Assembly (NCBI RefSeq): GCF_000178955.2
Contig: NC_016631.1
Coordinates: forward strand, 3,410,001 to 3,474,000
Direction: 5' to 3'
DNA length: 64,000 nt
Source of the DNA: Granulicella mallensis MP5ACTX8
Lineage (GTDB): Bacteria > Acidobacteriota > Terriglobia > Terriglobales > Acidobacteriaceae
Shown here: piece after piece, positions 51,384 through 60,503 of the stretch
Layout: each line of letters begins with the position of its first letter
How positions within the stretch are numbered: position 1 is the stretch's first letter
Translations under genes and position numbers: made by a program
The notes under the pieces: generated by a model
Told to the model about the DNA's origin: nothing
Seen by the model: only the letters and a program-made list of their open reading frames with translations
Databases searched by the model: none

Positions 51384-51770
51384 TTAGTCCCCTGCGTGGG
51401 CCGCCATGGGAGCAGAAAATCCGCCCCCCAACTGCCCACTCAGCGTTGCCGCCGCTAAGTCCGCCGACGCGTCCAGAACATGCGCGTAGACCCTAAGAAG
51501 AATATCCGGACGCGAGTACCCAGGCGTTGCTGCGCTGCCTTGAGCGGAACCCGCGCCTCCACCATCTGTGTCGCCCCCCAGTGCCGCAGGAGACGCCAGG
51601 TGATGTGCGGAAGGCCGAGTTCCCTCGCGGCGGGCTGAATCACCCTGCCGAGAAGATTATCGTGCCAGATCGGACCAGACTTCATTGTCTTGCCCTTCTT
51701 AATCCGATTCGGAAACATCCAATCCTCATCCTCCGCCTTCATCCTGGCCTTCAGGGCGAGCAGACGCTCA
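51384..51770 (-). pseudogene. Tyrosine recombinase (integrase) remnant
   Basis: The C-terminal catalytic part of a phage-type integrase is visible: GLPHITWRLLRHWGATQMVE (Arg and His box) and ARVPLKAAQQRLG. The frame is then lost by one base near 51525; the other frame continues YSRPDILLRVYAHVLDASAD, which contains the catalytic tyrosine, and stops at 51384. The N-terminal half is missing. It sits 72 bp outside attR and may be the relic of the enzyme that used this tRNA-Cys site. Confidence 0.75.
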
Positions 51771-51815
51771 ACGCATATACCTCACCAAATCTGCCAGTAA
51801 AACCTAGCCTTTTAT

Positions 51816-53120
51816 TTAGACAATCGCATTCTTCTTGTTCTCTTCCAACTCCACGCCACAGGTCTCCGGCAATAAGAGAACCCCGAGAGTCATGAGCAGG
51901 TAGGCAGAGACTGCGAACAGGGCGATGGCATGGCCCAGACGCATGTGGATGGCGAAGAAGCCGACCAGCGCGGGGAATAAGGCGCCTACACCGCGGCCAA
52001 GATTGTAGGAGAAGCCCTGCGCGGAGCCTCGGATGGCAGTGGGAAAGAGCTCGGTGAAGAAGGCACCCATGGGGCTGAAGGAACCGGAGGGAAAGAAGCC
52101 GAGCGGGAAGCCGAGGAGCAGGGTGGCCGTGTCGCTAATGGGGACGATGGTGTAGAGAAAGATGGTGAGCGCGGAGAACGCAGCGAAGAGGATGAGGGTG
52201 AGTTTGCGGCCGAGCCTGTCGGCGAGATGGGCGCTGACAAGGTACCCGGCGAAGGATCCAAGGATGACGACCAGGAGATAACCGCCGGTGTGGGTAACGT
52301 TAAGGCCGCGCGCGTTGAGGTAGAGCGGGAGCCAGGTGTTGATGGCGTAGTAGCCACCCTGCGCTCCGAGCGCAACCAGGGAGGCGAGCGCGGTGGTGCG
52401 GAGAATTGCGGGCGAAAAGATTTTGAGAAAAGTGAGGTTGGAGCCCTTGTTCGTTGATGGATGGTTGGCGCGGAGGATGGTCGCCTCTTTATAGATCTCC
52501 GGCTCCTGGACATTCTTGCGGACGTAGACAGCGAGCACGACGGGAGCGAGGCCTATCCAGAACATGGCACGCCAGGCCATGTCAGGCGAGAGTACAGCGA
52601 AGAAGAGTGTATAGAAGAGCGCGGCGATTCCCCAGCCGATGGCCCAGCCGCCTTGCACGGTGCCTACGGCACGGCCGCGATATTTGGCACGAATGGTTTC
52701 GCCGATGAGGACGGAGCCGACGGCCCACTCGCCACCAAAACCGAGGCCTTGCAGACCACGAATAATGAAGAGCTGATTGAAGCTGTTAGTGAAACCACTG
52801 AGAAAAGTGAAGACTGCGAACCAGAGGATGGTTAAGCGAAGGATACGGACGCGACCGAAGCGGTCGGCCGCGAGGCCGGCGAGCCAGCCACCGACGGAGG
52901 AGAGCAGTAGAGCGGAGGTGCCGAGCAGCCCGGCCTGGCCCTTGCTGATGTGCCAGATCAGAATGAGAGACGGGAGCACGAAGCTGTAGACCATGACGTC
53001 CATGCCGTCGAGCATCCAGCCTGCGAAAGTAGCGACGAGTGCGGAGCGCTCCTCGGATTCGAGTTGGAGGAACCAGAGTTTCTTGCGGGTTGGCAGGATG
53101 GTGATGCCTGGCTCACTCAT
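51816..53120 (-). CDS. MFS transporter
   Basis: 434 residues with 12 helices. The loop 2-3 signature is GGWLAGLAADRFGRVRI, and the helix 4 region FIIRGLQGLGFGGEWAVGSV is typical of the aromatic-acid/sugar-acid MFS branch (AAHS-like and sialic-acid-like proteins). The mid loop after helix 6 is short. It is the last gene of the locus that begins with the TonB receptor and lies 248 bp after the hydantoinase B gene. Import of the product of the outer-membrane step is the likely job. Confidence 0.85.
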   Translation of the reverse strand: MSEPGITILPTRKKLWFLQLESEERSALVATFAGWMLDGMDVMVYSFVLPSLILIWHISKGQAGLLGTSALLLSSVGGWLAGLAADRFGRVRILRLTILWFAVFTFLSGFTNSFNQLFIIRGLQGLGFGGEWAVGSVLIGETIRAKYRGRAVGTVQGGWAIGWGIAALFYTLFFAVLSPDMAWRAMFWIGLAPVVLAVYVRKNVQEPEIYKEATILRANHPSTNKGSNLTFLKIFSPAILRTTALASLVALGAQGGYYAINTWLPLYLNARGLNVTHTGGYLLVVILGSFAGYLVSAHLADRLGRKLTLILFAAFSALTIFLYTIVPISDTATLLLGFPLGFFPSGSFSPMGAFFTELFPTAIRGSAQGFSYNLGRGVGALFPALVGFFAIHMRLGHAIALFAVSAYLLMTLGVLLLPETCGVELEENKKNAIV

Positions 53121-53368
53121 GATGGATTCCTTTTTCTGAGGCGCGGTTTGGAAATTCGTGCGTTACCGGATGCTGGATTCTCTTTACCTGAGGCATTGAA
53201 GAATTCCCGCAGAAACACGGAATTCAGACGCTACCGCTTGACTCCTTCGAGAGCAAGGGCAGCACATACTGCAACGAAACGAATCACGGTAATACCCCAT
53301 TCGATATTGAGTGCTACCTCTTTGCTGCTTTGACGATGTTCTTTTATAAGGGCTTCGAAAGGCTTGAT

Positions 53369-54961
53369 CTAACTAATTTCGGGCACTCCCCAACCCCCAC
53401 CACCCGGTGTTTCGAGGCGGATGAGGTCGTATTTTTTTGCGTAAATGCTGCACTTCGCAGGAAGCTTTTCAGAGGTGCCGTCGGGCCTGATGAGCAGATT
53501 GAGGCCGACCTCACCGCCCGTACCACCGAAGAGGCCATAAGGTTGAAATTTGCGGCGCTCGCTGAGTAGCGTTACTTGCGCGTCGGCTAGTAGCTCCACT
53601 TCGCGGATGAGACCGTCGCCACCCTTGAACTCGCCCGCGCCGCCTGAGCCTTTGCGATAGGAGTAGGAACGGACGCGGAAGGGATAGGCATACTCGAGTG
53701 CCTCGACGGGCGTGTTGAGGGAGTTGGTCATGTGGCAATGGATGCCGTCAATGCCGTCAATACCGGGGCGTGCACCCATGCCGCCCGCGGTCGTCTCGTA
53801 GTAGGTGAAGGGCAGATGGAAGCGCTCGTCCCAACCGCCGACGGTGAGATTGCTCATCGAGCCATAGCTCGCGGCGGGGACACGGTCGGGAGCGGCCTTG
53901 GCGAGTGCGCGTAGAAGGACATCGACGATGCGCTGGCTGCACTCCACATTGCCTCCGGCGACTGCCGCGGGTGGACGCGCATTGACGATGGTGGCGACCG
54001 GCGCGGAGACGGTGATCGCGTTCATCATTCCGGCAGTCACTGGCGCATCGTCTCCTAATAAGCAGCGAAAGACGTAAAAGCAGGCGGAGTAGGTGATGGG
54101 ATAAACGGCGTTGATGCTTCCCGCCACTTGCGGGGAAGAGCCGCTGAAGTCGACGGCGGCCGACCCAGTGTCGGGATCAAAGGTGATGGCCACGGCGATG
54201 CGGATGGGATCGTCGGTGATGCCATCGGAGTCCATGAAGTCTTCGGCTTCATATCTGCCTGCGGGCATCTTGCGAAGTTCAGCGCGCACCAGGCGTTCCG
54301 TGTAGGCGAGCAGCCCGTCGGAGAGCTCGTTGACCTTGGCATGGCCGTACTTGGCAACCAAGTCTCTTAGCCGCTGCTCGCCGACGCGGCAGGCACCAAT
54401 CTGCGCGTCGAGATCGCCTTCGCGTTCTTCGGGTGTCCGAACGTTGTGAAGGATGAGGGAGAGGATTTCAGTGTTGGTTTCGCCCCCGACTACGAGACGG
54501 ATGGCGGGAATGCGAATGCCCTCCTGATAGATCTCGCGACAGGGACCCATGGAGCCGGCGAAGGTGCCGCCGACGTCGGCGTGGTGGGCGCGGGAGGCTG
54601 CGTAGAAGCTTGGACCGTCGACACCTTCGATGAAGATGGGAAGGACAAGCGTGATATCCGGGAGGTGTGTGCCGCCGGCGTAGGGATCGTTGAGGATGGC
54701 GATGTCACCCTCGCCGAGCTTGAGGGATTTTACAACTGCATCGACCGAGTGCGACATGGAGCCGAGGTGCACAGGCATATGGTCGCCCATAGCGATGACG
54801 CGTTGATGGCGGTCGAAGAGAGCGCAGGAGTAGTCGCGACGCTCCTTGATGTTGGGAGAGATCGAGGTGCGGCGAAGGGCGGCGCCCATCTCTTCGGCGA
54901 TGGAGTGAACAGCGCTCTTGAAGATGGCGAGTTCGATGGGACTAACTGGTTGCTGCTTCAT
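53369..54961 (-). CDS. Hydantoinase/oxoprolinase subunit B family protein
   Basis: 530 residues, full length. The start QPVSPIELAIFKSAVHSIAE, the segment HLGSMSHSVDAVVKSLKLGE followed by DIAILNDPYAGGTHLPD, and the end LETPGGGGWGVPE are diagnostic of HyuB (PF02538). HyuA-HyuB pairs hydrolyse 5-membered cyclic amides with ATP (N-methylhydantoinase, 5-oxoprolinase) or form carboxylases such as acetone carboxylase; no third carboxylase subunit is present here. Its ATG overlaps the HyuA stop by 4 bp. Confidence 0.92.
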   Translation of the reverse strand: MKQQPVSPIELAIFKSAVHSIAEEMGAALRRTSISPNIKERRDYSCALFDRHQRVIAMGDHMPVHLGSMSHSVDAVVKSLKLGEGDIAILNDPYAGGTHLPDITLVLPIFIEGVDGPSFYAASRAHHADVGGTFAGSMGPCREIYQEGIRIPAIRLVVGGETNTEILSLILHNVRTPEEREGDLDAQIGACRVGEQRLRDLVAKYGHAKVNELSDGLLAYTERLVRAELRKMPAGRYEAEDFMDSDGITDDPIRIAVAITFDPDTGSAAVDFSGSSPQVAGSINAVYPITYSACFYVFRCLLGDDAPVTAGMMNAITVSAPVATIVNARPPAAVAGGNVECSQRIVDVLLRALAKAAPDRVPAASYGSMSNLTVGGWDERFHLPFTYYETTAGGMGARPGIDGIDGIHCHMTNSLNTPVEALEYAYPFRVRSYSYRKGSGGAGEFKGGDGLIREVELLADAQVTLLSERRKFQPYGLFGGTGGEVGLNLLIRPDGTSEKLPAKCSIYAKKYDLIRLETPGGGGWGVPEIS

Positions 54962-56916
54962 GCATGCACCTCGATCACCAGGTTCTTGAAGGCGTCGACG
55001 CGAAGGACATCGCCCGGCGGCAGGATGGTGGCGGAGCTGTATTCGGAGATAATGGCGGGACCGGAGAACGTATCGCCCGCATGGAGCTTGTCGCGTTCGT
55101 AGAGACGTGTCAAATGAGACGTGCCATCGAAGTAGACGGCGCGGGTGCCGACGAGGGCAGCGCTGCCATCGCCTTCGACAATCTCCTGCCGTGGCGGCTC
55201 GAAGGTCTCTGCCGGTGCGGCGACGCGCACGCGGATGTTCACAATATCAAGAGGTCGGCCCTCGTTCGCGAAGCCGTATCTGCGCTGGTGCAGGGCGTGA
55301 AAGGCAGGGACCATATCGGGACTATAGGGAAGATTCAACTCGTAACCCTGGCCTCGGTAACGGAGATCCACGGAGCGAAAGGATTTGCCTGCGAGACCCT
55401 CGGCTTCAAACTCGTTAAAGCCCTGCCTCTCGAGCTCGGCAAAGATTTCTTCGAGGTCTGTATCGATGGTTTGCATAACGGTGCGAGAGTATTCGCGCAT
55501 GGTGTCGGCGAGCAGGATGCCTACCGCTGAGAGCGCGCCGGGCAACGCTGGAATGAGTACGCGCGGCACCTGCAGGGCGTGAGCAAGTGAGCACGCATGC
55601 AGAGGGCCTCCTCCTCCAAAGGCAACTAGGGTGAAGTCTCGGGGATCATAGCCCCGTTCGATGGAGATCACACGAATAGCCTTCTCCATGGAGGTCTCAA
55701 CGACGCGCAGGATGCCGGAGGCAAACTCTTCGACGGTGGCGAGACTTCCCTTCTCCTGCTCCATGTACTGCAACATCCGATCGCGGTCGAGCGTGACGGA
55801 ACCACCCATGAAGCGGTCGGTATCGAGTCGGCCGAGGACAAGATTCGCGTCGGTGACAGTGGGTTGGGTGCCACAGCCGAAGCAGATGGGACCGGGATCG
55901 GCGCCGGCAGATTCCGGGCCTACGCGCAACAGGCCGCCGGCGTCGAAGCGTGCGATGGAACCGCCGCCGGCACCTGCGGTATGGATGTCAAGCATGGGCA
56001 CCCCAATGGGGATGCCGGTGAGGATCGACTCATTGCTGATGTGCGGGCCAGTCGCGTCGACAAGGAAGACATCAGTGGAAGTTCCGCCCATGTCGAAGCC
56101 GATGATCTGGTCGAATCCGGCAAGGCCTGCGAGCTTATAGGCGCCGATAACGCCCCCGGCAGGTCCGGAGAGCATGGTTCGAACCGGCTCTGCGGCGGCG
56201 ATGCGTGCAGAGATGATGCCGCCCGAAGACTGCATGACCTCAAGGCGGCTCCCCGTGTAGACCTTCGCTATGTTGGCTGCGAGAGTAGTGATGTAGGAAC
56301 CTACCTTGGGAGCGACATAGGCATTCGCAACGATGGTGGAGGCACGTTCATACTCGCGGAATTCGGGCAGGATGCGATGCGAGATCGAAAGAGGTAGGCC
56401 AAGGCGTTCGAGTGCTGCGGCGATTTTGATTTCGCTATCCGGGTTAGTGAAGGAGAACAAGGTCGATACGGCGATCGCATCCACACCGGCGTCCGCAATG
56501 GCAGTGACCACGATCTCCAGATCAGAGGGATCGATCGCGACGAGTAGTTCCCCGTTCGAGCTGATCCGCTCGGAGATGCCGAAACGGAGCTGCTTGGGAA
56601 CGAGACATTCGGGCGCAGGCTGAAACCAGTCGTAGAGCTTCGGCCGTGCCTGGCGGCCAATCGCAATCGTGTCTTCAAAACCTTTCGTAGTCAGAAACGC
56701 AACGCGCGCTCCCTTACGCTCAAGCATGGCATTGGTGGCAACTGTGGTGCCGTGGCGAACGACGACGTCGGGATCAGGCGAAATCTTGTGCAGCCCCTCG
56801 ATCACGGCTCTTCCAGGATCGGAGGGAGTTGAAAATACCTTCAGCACAACGAACTGCGAATCCTGAAAATACACAATATCGGTGAACGTTCCCCCAGTGT
56901 CGATGGCTATACGCAT
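54958..56916 (-). CDS. Hydantoinase/oxoprolinase subunit A family protein
   Basis: 652 residues from MRIAIDTGGTFTDIVYFQDS, the usual HyuA start. The upstream extension to 57015 is not family-like. ASKHA-type nucleotide-binding motifs are DTGGTFTDI, RHGTTVATNAMLER, GFDMGGTSTDV and FGGGGPLHACSLA. It couples ATP hydrolysis to ring opening by the B subunit. It is 58 bp downstream of the GntR gene on the same strand. Confidence 0.92.
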   Translation of the reverse strand: MRIAIDTGGTFTDIVYFQDSQFVVLKVFSTPSDPGRAVIEGLHKISPDPDVVVRHGTTVATNAMLERKGARVAFLTTKGFEDTIAIGRQARPKLYDWFQPAPECLVPKQLRFGISERISSNGELLVAIDPSDLEIVVTAIADAGVDAIAVSTLFSFTNPDSEIKIAAALERLGLPLSISHRILPEFREYERASTIVANAYVAPKVGSYITTLAANIAKVYTGSRLEVMQSSGGIISARIAAAEPVRTMLSGPAGGVIGAYKLAGLAGFDQIIGFDMGGTSTDVFLVDATGPHISNESILTGIPIGVPMLDIHTAGAGGGSIARFDAGGLLRVGPESAGADPGPICFGCGTQPTVTDANLVLGRLDTDRFMGGSVTLDRDRMLQYMEQEKGSLATVEEFASGILRVVETSMEKAIRVISIERGYDPRDFTLVAFGGGGPLHACSLAHALQVPRVLIPALPGALSAVGILLADTMREYSRTVMQTIDTDLEEIFAELERQGFNEFEAEGLAGKSFRSVDLRYRGQGYELNLPYSPDMVPAFHALHQRRYGFANEGRPLDIVNIRVRVAAPAETFEPPRQEIVEGDGSAALVGTRAVYFDGTSHLTRLYERDKLHAGDTFSGPAIISEYSSATILPPGDVLRVDAFKNLVIEVHA

Positions 56917-56974
56917 AGGACTTAAAACCCAGTCTTCCCCAGGAACAAGAACTGTTCCGCATATGGTTGAATCT

Positions 56975-57736
56975 TTAGTGTTTAACAGTTTTGCGCGGAC
57001 GTGTAAGCCTTGCACGCTTGGTACGCTTTGCGCCGAGCGGCTCCGGGTTGCGGAGCCAGTCAGAATAGTCGGTGTTCATAGGATTTTCATTGGGAAGATT
57101 CACCGCCAGCAGATCGACCTTCATGCTGCGCTTCACCGTGTTTTCGAGGTGATCGCTGGCGCGGGCACGAGCTAACTCGGCATTGCCGGAACGAAGCGCA
57201 CGGACGAGTTCCTGATGTTCGGCGACCAACTGCGGGCCGTAACTATCCATAACGATCACCAGATAGTAATAGCGCATGAGGCGGGTCTGCGCGTTGGTGA
57301 CGATCTGGAGCAGGGACTGATTGCGGCTGGCAGCAGCGATGGAGATATGAAAGTTCTTATTCCATTCAAGAAACGTGTAGTAACTATTTCTCTCACCGAC
57401 TTGATATTCGTACGTTGCCCAGCCGCTGATTTCCCTGATCTGCTCTGGGGTTGCACGCTCTGCAGCGAAAGCGGCAACCGCGGGTTCTACGACGGACTGA
57501 AGCTCACGCAGATTTCGGTACTCTTCGATCGTCAGTGGAGTGATGCTATAGCCGCGAAACGGGGTCATCTGCATCAGCGATTCGTCTTCGAGACGCCGGC
57601 AGGCCTCGCGAACGGGAGTGCGGCTTGCGGCGTAACGATCACACATCTCTAACTCCGAAATGGAGAGCCCGGGAGACAATTTGCAGGTAACGATATCCTG
57701 CTTCAGTTCCTTGTAGATGCGTTGTGCTTCCGTCAT
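56975..57736 (-). CDS. GntR-family regulator (FadR/FCD subfamily)
   Basis: 253 residues from MTEAQRIYKELKQDIVTCKL. The winged helix ends with SRTPVREACRRLEDE; the FCD ligand domain includes LRELQSVVEPAVAAFAAERA and FHISIAAASRNQSLLQIVTN, then AEHQELVRALRSGN, which hold the metal-binding Asp/His positions. The frame is open to 57931 but the longer part overlaps the DUF2891 gene and a TGTATACA site. A basic tail (KRTKRARLTRPRKTVKH) is unusual. It sits between the periplasmic and cytoplasmic genes and probably regulates the whole locus. Confidence 0.87.
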   Translation of the reverse strand: MTEAQRIYKELKQDIVTCKLSPGLSISELEMCDRYAASRTPVREACRRLEDESLMQMTPFRGYSITPLTIEEYRNLRELQSVVEPAVAAFAAERATPEQIREISGWATYEYQVGERNSYYTFLEWNKNFHISIAAASRNQSLLQIVTNAQTRLMRYYYLVIVMDSYGPQLVAEHQELVRALRSGNAELARARASDHLENTVKRSMKVDLLAVNLPNENPMNTDYSDWLRNPEPLGAKRTKRARLTRPRKTVKH

Positions 57737-57749
57737 TGGAATGTACCAA

Positions 57750-57760
57750 GTGTATACAAC
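57750..57760. promoter_or_regulatory. Putative GntR operator upstream of the regulator gene
   Basis: GTGTATACAAC contains the 8-bp palindrome TGTATACA. The same ten bases TGTATACAAC occur at 63751-63760 upstream of the TonB receptor. FCD-type GntR proteins are known to bind short TTGTATACAA-like or TGGTNNNACCA-like palindromes. It lies 14 bp upstream of the preferred start. Confidence 0.55.
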
Positions 57761-57842
57761 AGAATCCATTCCGGGATGGTGATTGTTACAGTGTGCGAAC
57801 CTATCCGTCGCGATCATTGTATGAGTAACTTTTGGGCACATA

Positions 57843-59096
57843 CTATTTTTTTCTCGCCTCAGCACGCATAGTTTCCGGTGGCGTGACCGGCCCGTTGACA
57901 AGGTTTTCATACATAAGTGCGTAGGTGGCAATCCAATGAGTGCCGAGGTAACCGGCCGTGCCTATTTTTGTGTAACCTTCCTTGGCGGAGATGTTAGCGA
58001 ATCTGCGGTAGACGGCAACACGTGGATCATCCTTCGGAAGGCCGTTGGCGATCATTTCGAAGTCAGCTGCGCGCTGATAGTTGAGGCCAACGAGATGCGC
58101 ATTGGGCAGACCCTCCTCATCGGTGCCGGATCTGTCGAGATTGTCTCCGTGCATGGCATCGATCTCCTTCACGTAGCCCTGGAAGAGATCGGAATAGACC
58201 GGCGGAAGAAAGGTGTCGAGCCACTTGCTGTAGGCAGACGGATCAAGAATGCGTCCCATCAGCGCAGCCTCCGCAAGACAGGGCGATGCGAAGGTTCCAA
58301 AGACAGGTTCGGACTCCGTGGCGCAGTTCTGGTCGTTGCCGAAGAGGCGTAGCGCTGTGTCATGGATAACGGACTGGGTAGCCGTATCCCTGGTCTCCGT
58401 GGTGTAGTCGAGAACGAAGTTCATGTCGAGTGCAGTGTTGGGATGAAGTCCTACGCGGATGGGGTAATTGAGGCTGCGCAGATAAGTGATGTACTGCTCG
58501 GTCATCCACTTTGCGAGAGGCTCCAGGGTTGTGGCAACACGCTTCCCTTCAGGGTCGTCCCAGGTCTTGGCTTCTCCATAGAGCTTGAGTAGCCACGCAT
58601 ATCCGTAGGGCTTTTCGAAGTCGGCTTCGCGCCCTTTGAGGGCCTTGAAGTATGCAACCTCTCCATCGATATTGGATTTCTGAATATGAGTTTCGAGTTC
58701 GAGCCGAATCGCCGGCGCTACCTCAATGGTGGGGTCAGCCTTTATTAGCGACACCATCATCCAGGTCGAGTTGACCGCGGAGTGCCAATCCAGGCAGCCA
58801 TAGAAGGCCCGATGCTTGTCGTAGTCTTCGAGGATCTGCTGCGCCCCCTGAGGCTGCCAGAGATAGGCCTGGCGCGTGTCGGTGGCTACGCCCAAACGGG
58901 GAGCATGCGGATGATCCTCGCAGCCTATAGGATTCGCAGCCAGGGCAAGCCGCTGCACTTCTCCGTATTCCGGAGGATTGACTGCGGGCAAGCTCTTCAG
59001 ATAGTCCGCTATCTTCGCGGTATCACTGCGCTGGGCCAGCAGGGAGTGAACACCGGTGAAGCAGAGCAGGATCGATACCGTCCATAGTAAGCGCAT
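57843..59096 (-). CDS. DUF2891 family protein, exported (copy 2)
   Basis: 417 residues with signal peptide MRLLWTVSILLCFTGVHSLL. Family marks are HRAFYGCLDWHSAVNSTWMM, FEKPYGYAWLLKLYGEAKTW and PCLAEAALMGRILDPSAYSKW. The function is unknown; the conserved tryptophans, histidine and acidic residues suggest a helical-toroid-like enzyme or binding protein. It is paralogous to the gene at 59161 throughout. Both are exported, and lie 64 bp apart in the same orientation. Confidence 0.85.
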   Translation of the reverse strand: MRLLWTVSILLCFTGVHSLLAQRSDTAKIADYLKSLPAVNPPEYGEVQRLALAANPIGCEDHPHAPRLGVATDTRQAYLWQPQGAQQILEDYDKHRAFYGCLDWHSAVNSTWMMVSLIKADPTIEVAPAIRLELETHIQKSNIDGEVAYFKALKGREADFEKPYGYAWLLKLYGEAKTWDDPEGKRVATTLEPLAKWMTEQYITYLRSLNYPIRVGLHPNTALDMNFVLDYTTETRDTATQSVIHDTALRLFGNDQNCATESEPVFGTFASPCLAEAALMGRILDPSAYSKWLDTFLPPVYSDLFQGYVKEIDAMHGDNLDRSGTDEEGLPNAHLVGLNYQRAADFEMIANGLPKDDPRVAVYRRFANISAKEGYTKIGTAGYLGTHWIATYALMYENLVNGPVTPPETMRAEARKK

Positions 59097-59160
59097 AGGA
59101 GAGTCCTTTAGGTTGCTGATCGAGGATGGAGAGTTGGCATCATAGCGTTGCAGGTCTTAC

Positions 59161-60423
59161 TTAGTCTGCTGCGGCGGCGTTGTCATGGTTCTTGGGCTTC
59201 TCAGGAGCGAGCGGCGCAGGTCCCTTCGCCGCGTTTTCATAGAGGAGAGCGTACGTAGCGAGCCAGTGCTGGCCCTCGTACCCCGCGTTGCCGAGGTCTT
59301 CGTATCCATGGGTTGCATTGATTGTGGCAAGGGTCTTGAAGACCGGCACGCGGGCGTCGTCCTGAGGCAAAGCATAGGAGATCAGGAGAAGATCGGTGGC
59401 GCGTTGAAAGTTCAAGGCAATCAAGTGAGACTTGTAATCCAGCTGAAGCTGCGCGTCGGCGCCTGTCGTGTTCGTATGGCTGGTATCGATCTTCTTGGTA
59501 TATCCCTCGAAGAGCTTTGAGTAGACGGGGGGAAGAAAATCATCGAGCCATTTGAGGTAAGCCTGCTGGTCCATGACACGGCCCATCAAGGCCGCCTCCG
59601 TGAGGCAGGACGAGACGTCGTCAGAATTCTGGGGCTCCATGCCGGTGGGACAATCCTTATCCTTGCCAAAGAGACGAATGGCAGTAGCCTGGATTGCGGT
59701 CTTCATGGTTGTGTCTTCGGAGAGGTTTACTCCGTCAAGGGCAAGGCTCATTGCCCACGCCGTGTTGGCATCGGTTCCCACACGGAACGGGTATTTGAGA
59801 TTGTAGAGATAGAAAACATAGCGTTCGGACATCCACTTGGCCAATGGCGCCAAGGCTGTCGCCATCTTTTTGGCTTCGGGTGAATCCGAAGCCTTCGTCT
59901 CGCCGTACAGCTTGAGCAACCAGGAGTATCCGTAGGGCTCCTCGAAGTTCGGCTCGGCAACGATAGCCATGGCGGCAGGTTTTGGCTGAGTAAAGAAGGC
60001 ATACTCGCCGTCCATGTTGGTCTTACGGAAGTGAGTCGTCGCGATGTCCTTAATGGACCCTTCCAAAGGGAGCTTTGGATTCTGAATGAGCAACCGCATC
60101 AGCGTCCAGACAGAGCCGACGGCGTCATGCCAGTTTGAGCAGCCAAAGAAGGCGCGATTTCTGTCGTAGCTTTCGAGGAGCACGGGCATCTTTTCGTAGC
60201 CCCAGAGAAAGTAATCGTGCGTGCCAGTGTTCTCCTGCGGGTGATCGGAGCAACTGATGGCATAGGTTGCGAGGGTCTCTGTCCTCTGCTCGTCGAATAC
60301 AGGCGACGTGACGGACGGAAGGGTCTTGGCATACTCGGCAACCCTTGCTGGATCGCTTTTCTGAGCCACAAGACTTGCAGAACCAGCAAGGCTAAGAATG
60401 AGGAGCCCACTTAGAATTCGCAT
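59161..60423 (-). CDS. DUF2891 family protein, exported (copy 1)
   Basis: 420 residues from MRILSGLLILSLAGSASLVA (signal peptide). Conserved parts are NRAFFGCSNWHDAVGSVWTL, FEEPYGYSWLLKLYGETKAS and SCLTEAALMGRVMDQQAYLKW. It matches the neighbour at 57843 over the whole length with moderate divergence, so the duplication is old. It follows the TonB receptor by 80 bp. A substrate-processing role in the periplasm is inferred from position. Confidence 0.85.
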   Translation of the reverse strand: MRILSGLLILSLAGSASLVAQKSDPARVAEYAKTLPSVTSPVFDEQRTETLATYAISCSDHPQENTGTHDYFLWGYEKMPVLLESYDRNRAFFGCSNWHDAVGSVWTLMRLLIQNPKLPLEGSIKDIATTHFRKTNMDGEYAFFTQPKPAAMAIVAEPNFEEPYGYSWLLKLYGETKASDSPEAKKMATALAPLAKWMSERYVFYLYNLKYPFRVGTDANTAWAMSLALDGVNLSEDTTMKTAIQATAIRLFGKDKDCPTGMEPQNSDDVSSCLTEAALMGRVMDQQAYLKWLDDFLPPVYSKLFEGYTKKIDTSHTNTTGADAQLQLDYKSHLIALNFQRATDLLLISYALPQDDARVPVFKTLATINATHGYEDLGNAGYEGQHWLATYALLYENAAKGPAPLAPEKPKNHDNAAAAD

Positions 60424-60462
60424 GCATTTGTCCTTGGTGTGGGTGAGTACCGATAAGGTTGC

Positions 60463-60488
60463 GGGCCCGGAGGATAACATCCGGACCC
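60463..60488 (-). other. Intercistronic hairpin between TonB receptor and DUF2891 genes
   Basis: GGGCCCGGA (60463-60471) and TCCGGACCC (60480-60488) form a 9-bp stem (one G-U pair in the minus-strand RNA) with an 8-base loop and no T-run. It may stabilise the receptor mRNA or attenuate the downstream genes. Confidence 0.45.
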
Positions 60489-60503
60489 ACGTTCCATGAC
60501 TAT

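Noticed and set aside
57737-57931. Longer start of the GntR regulator
   Set aside because: The extension overlaps the end of the DUF2891 gene and the TGTATACA site; family homology starts at MTEAQRIYKEL.
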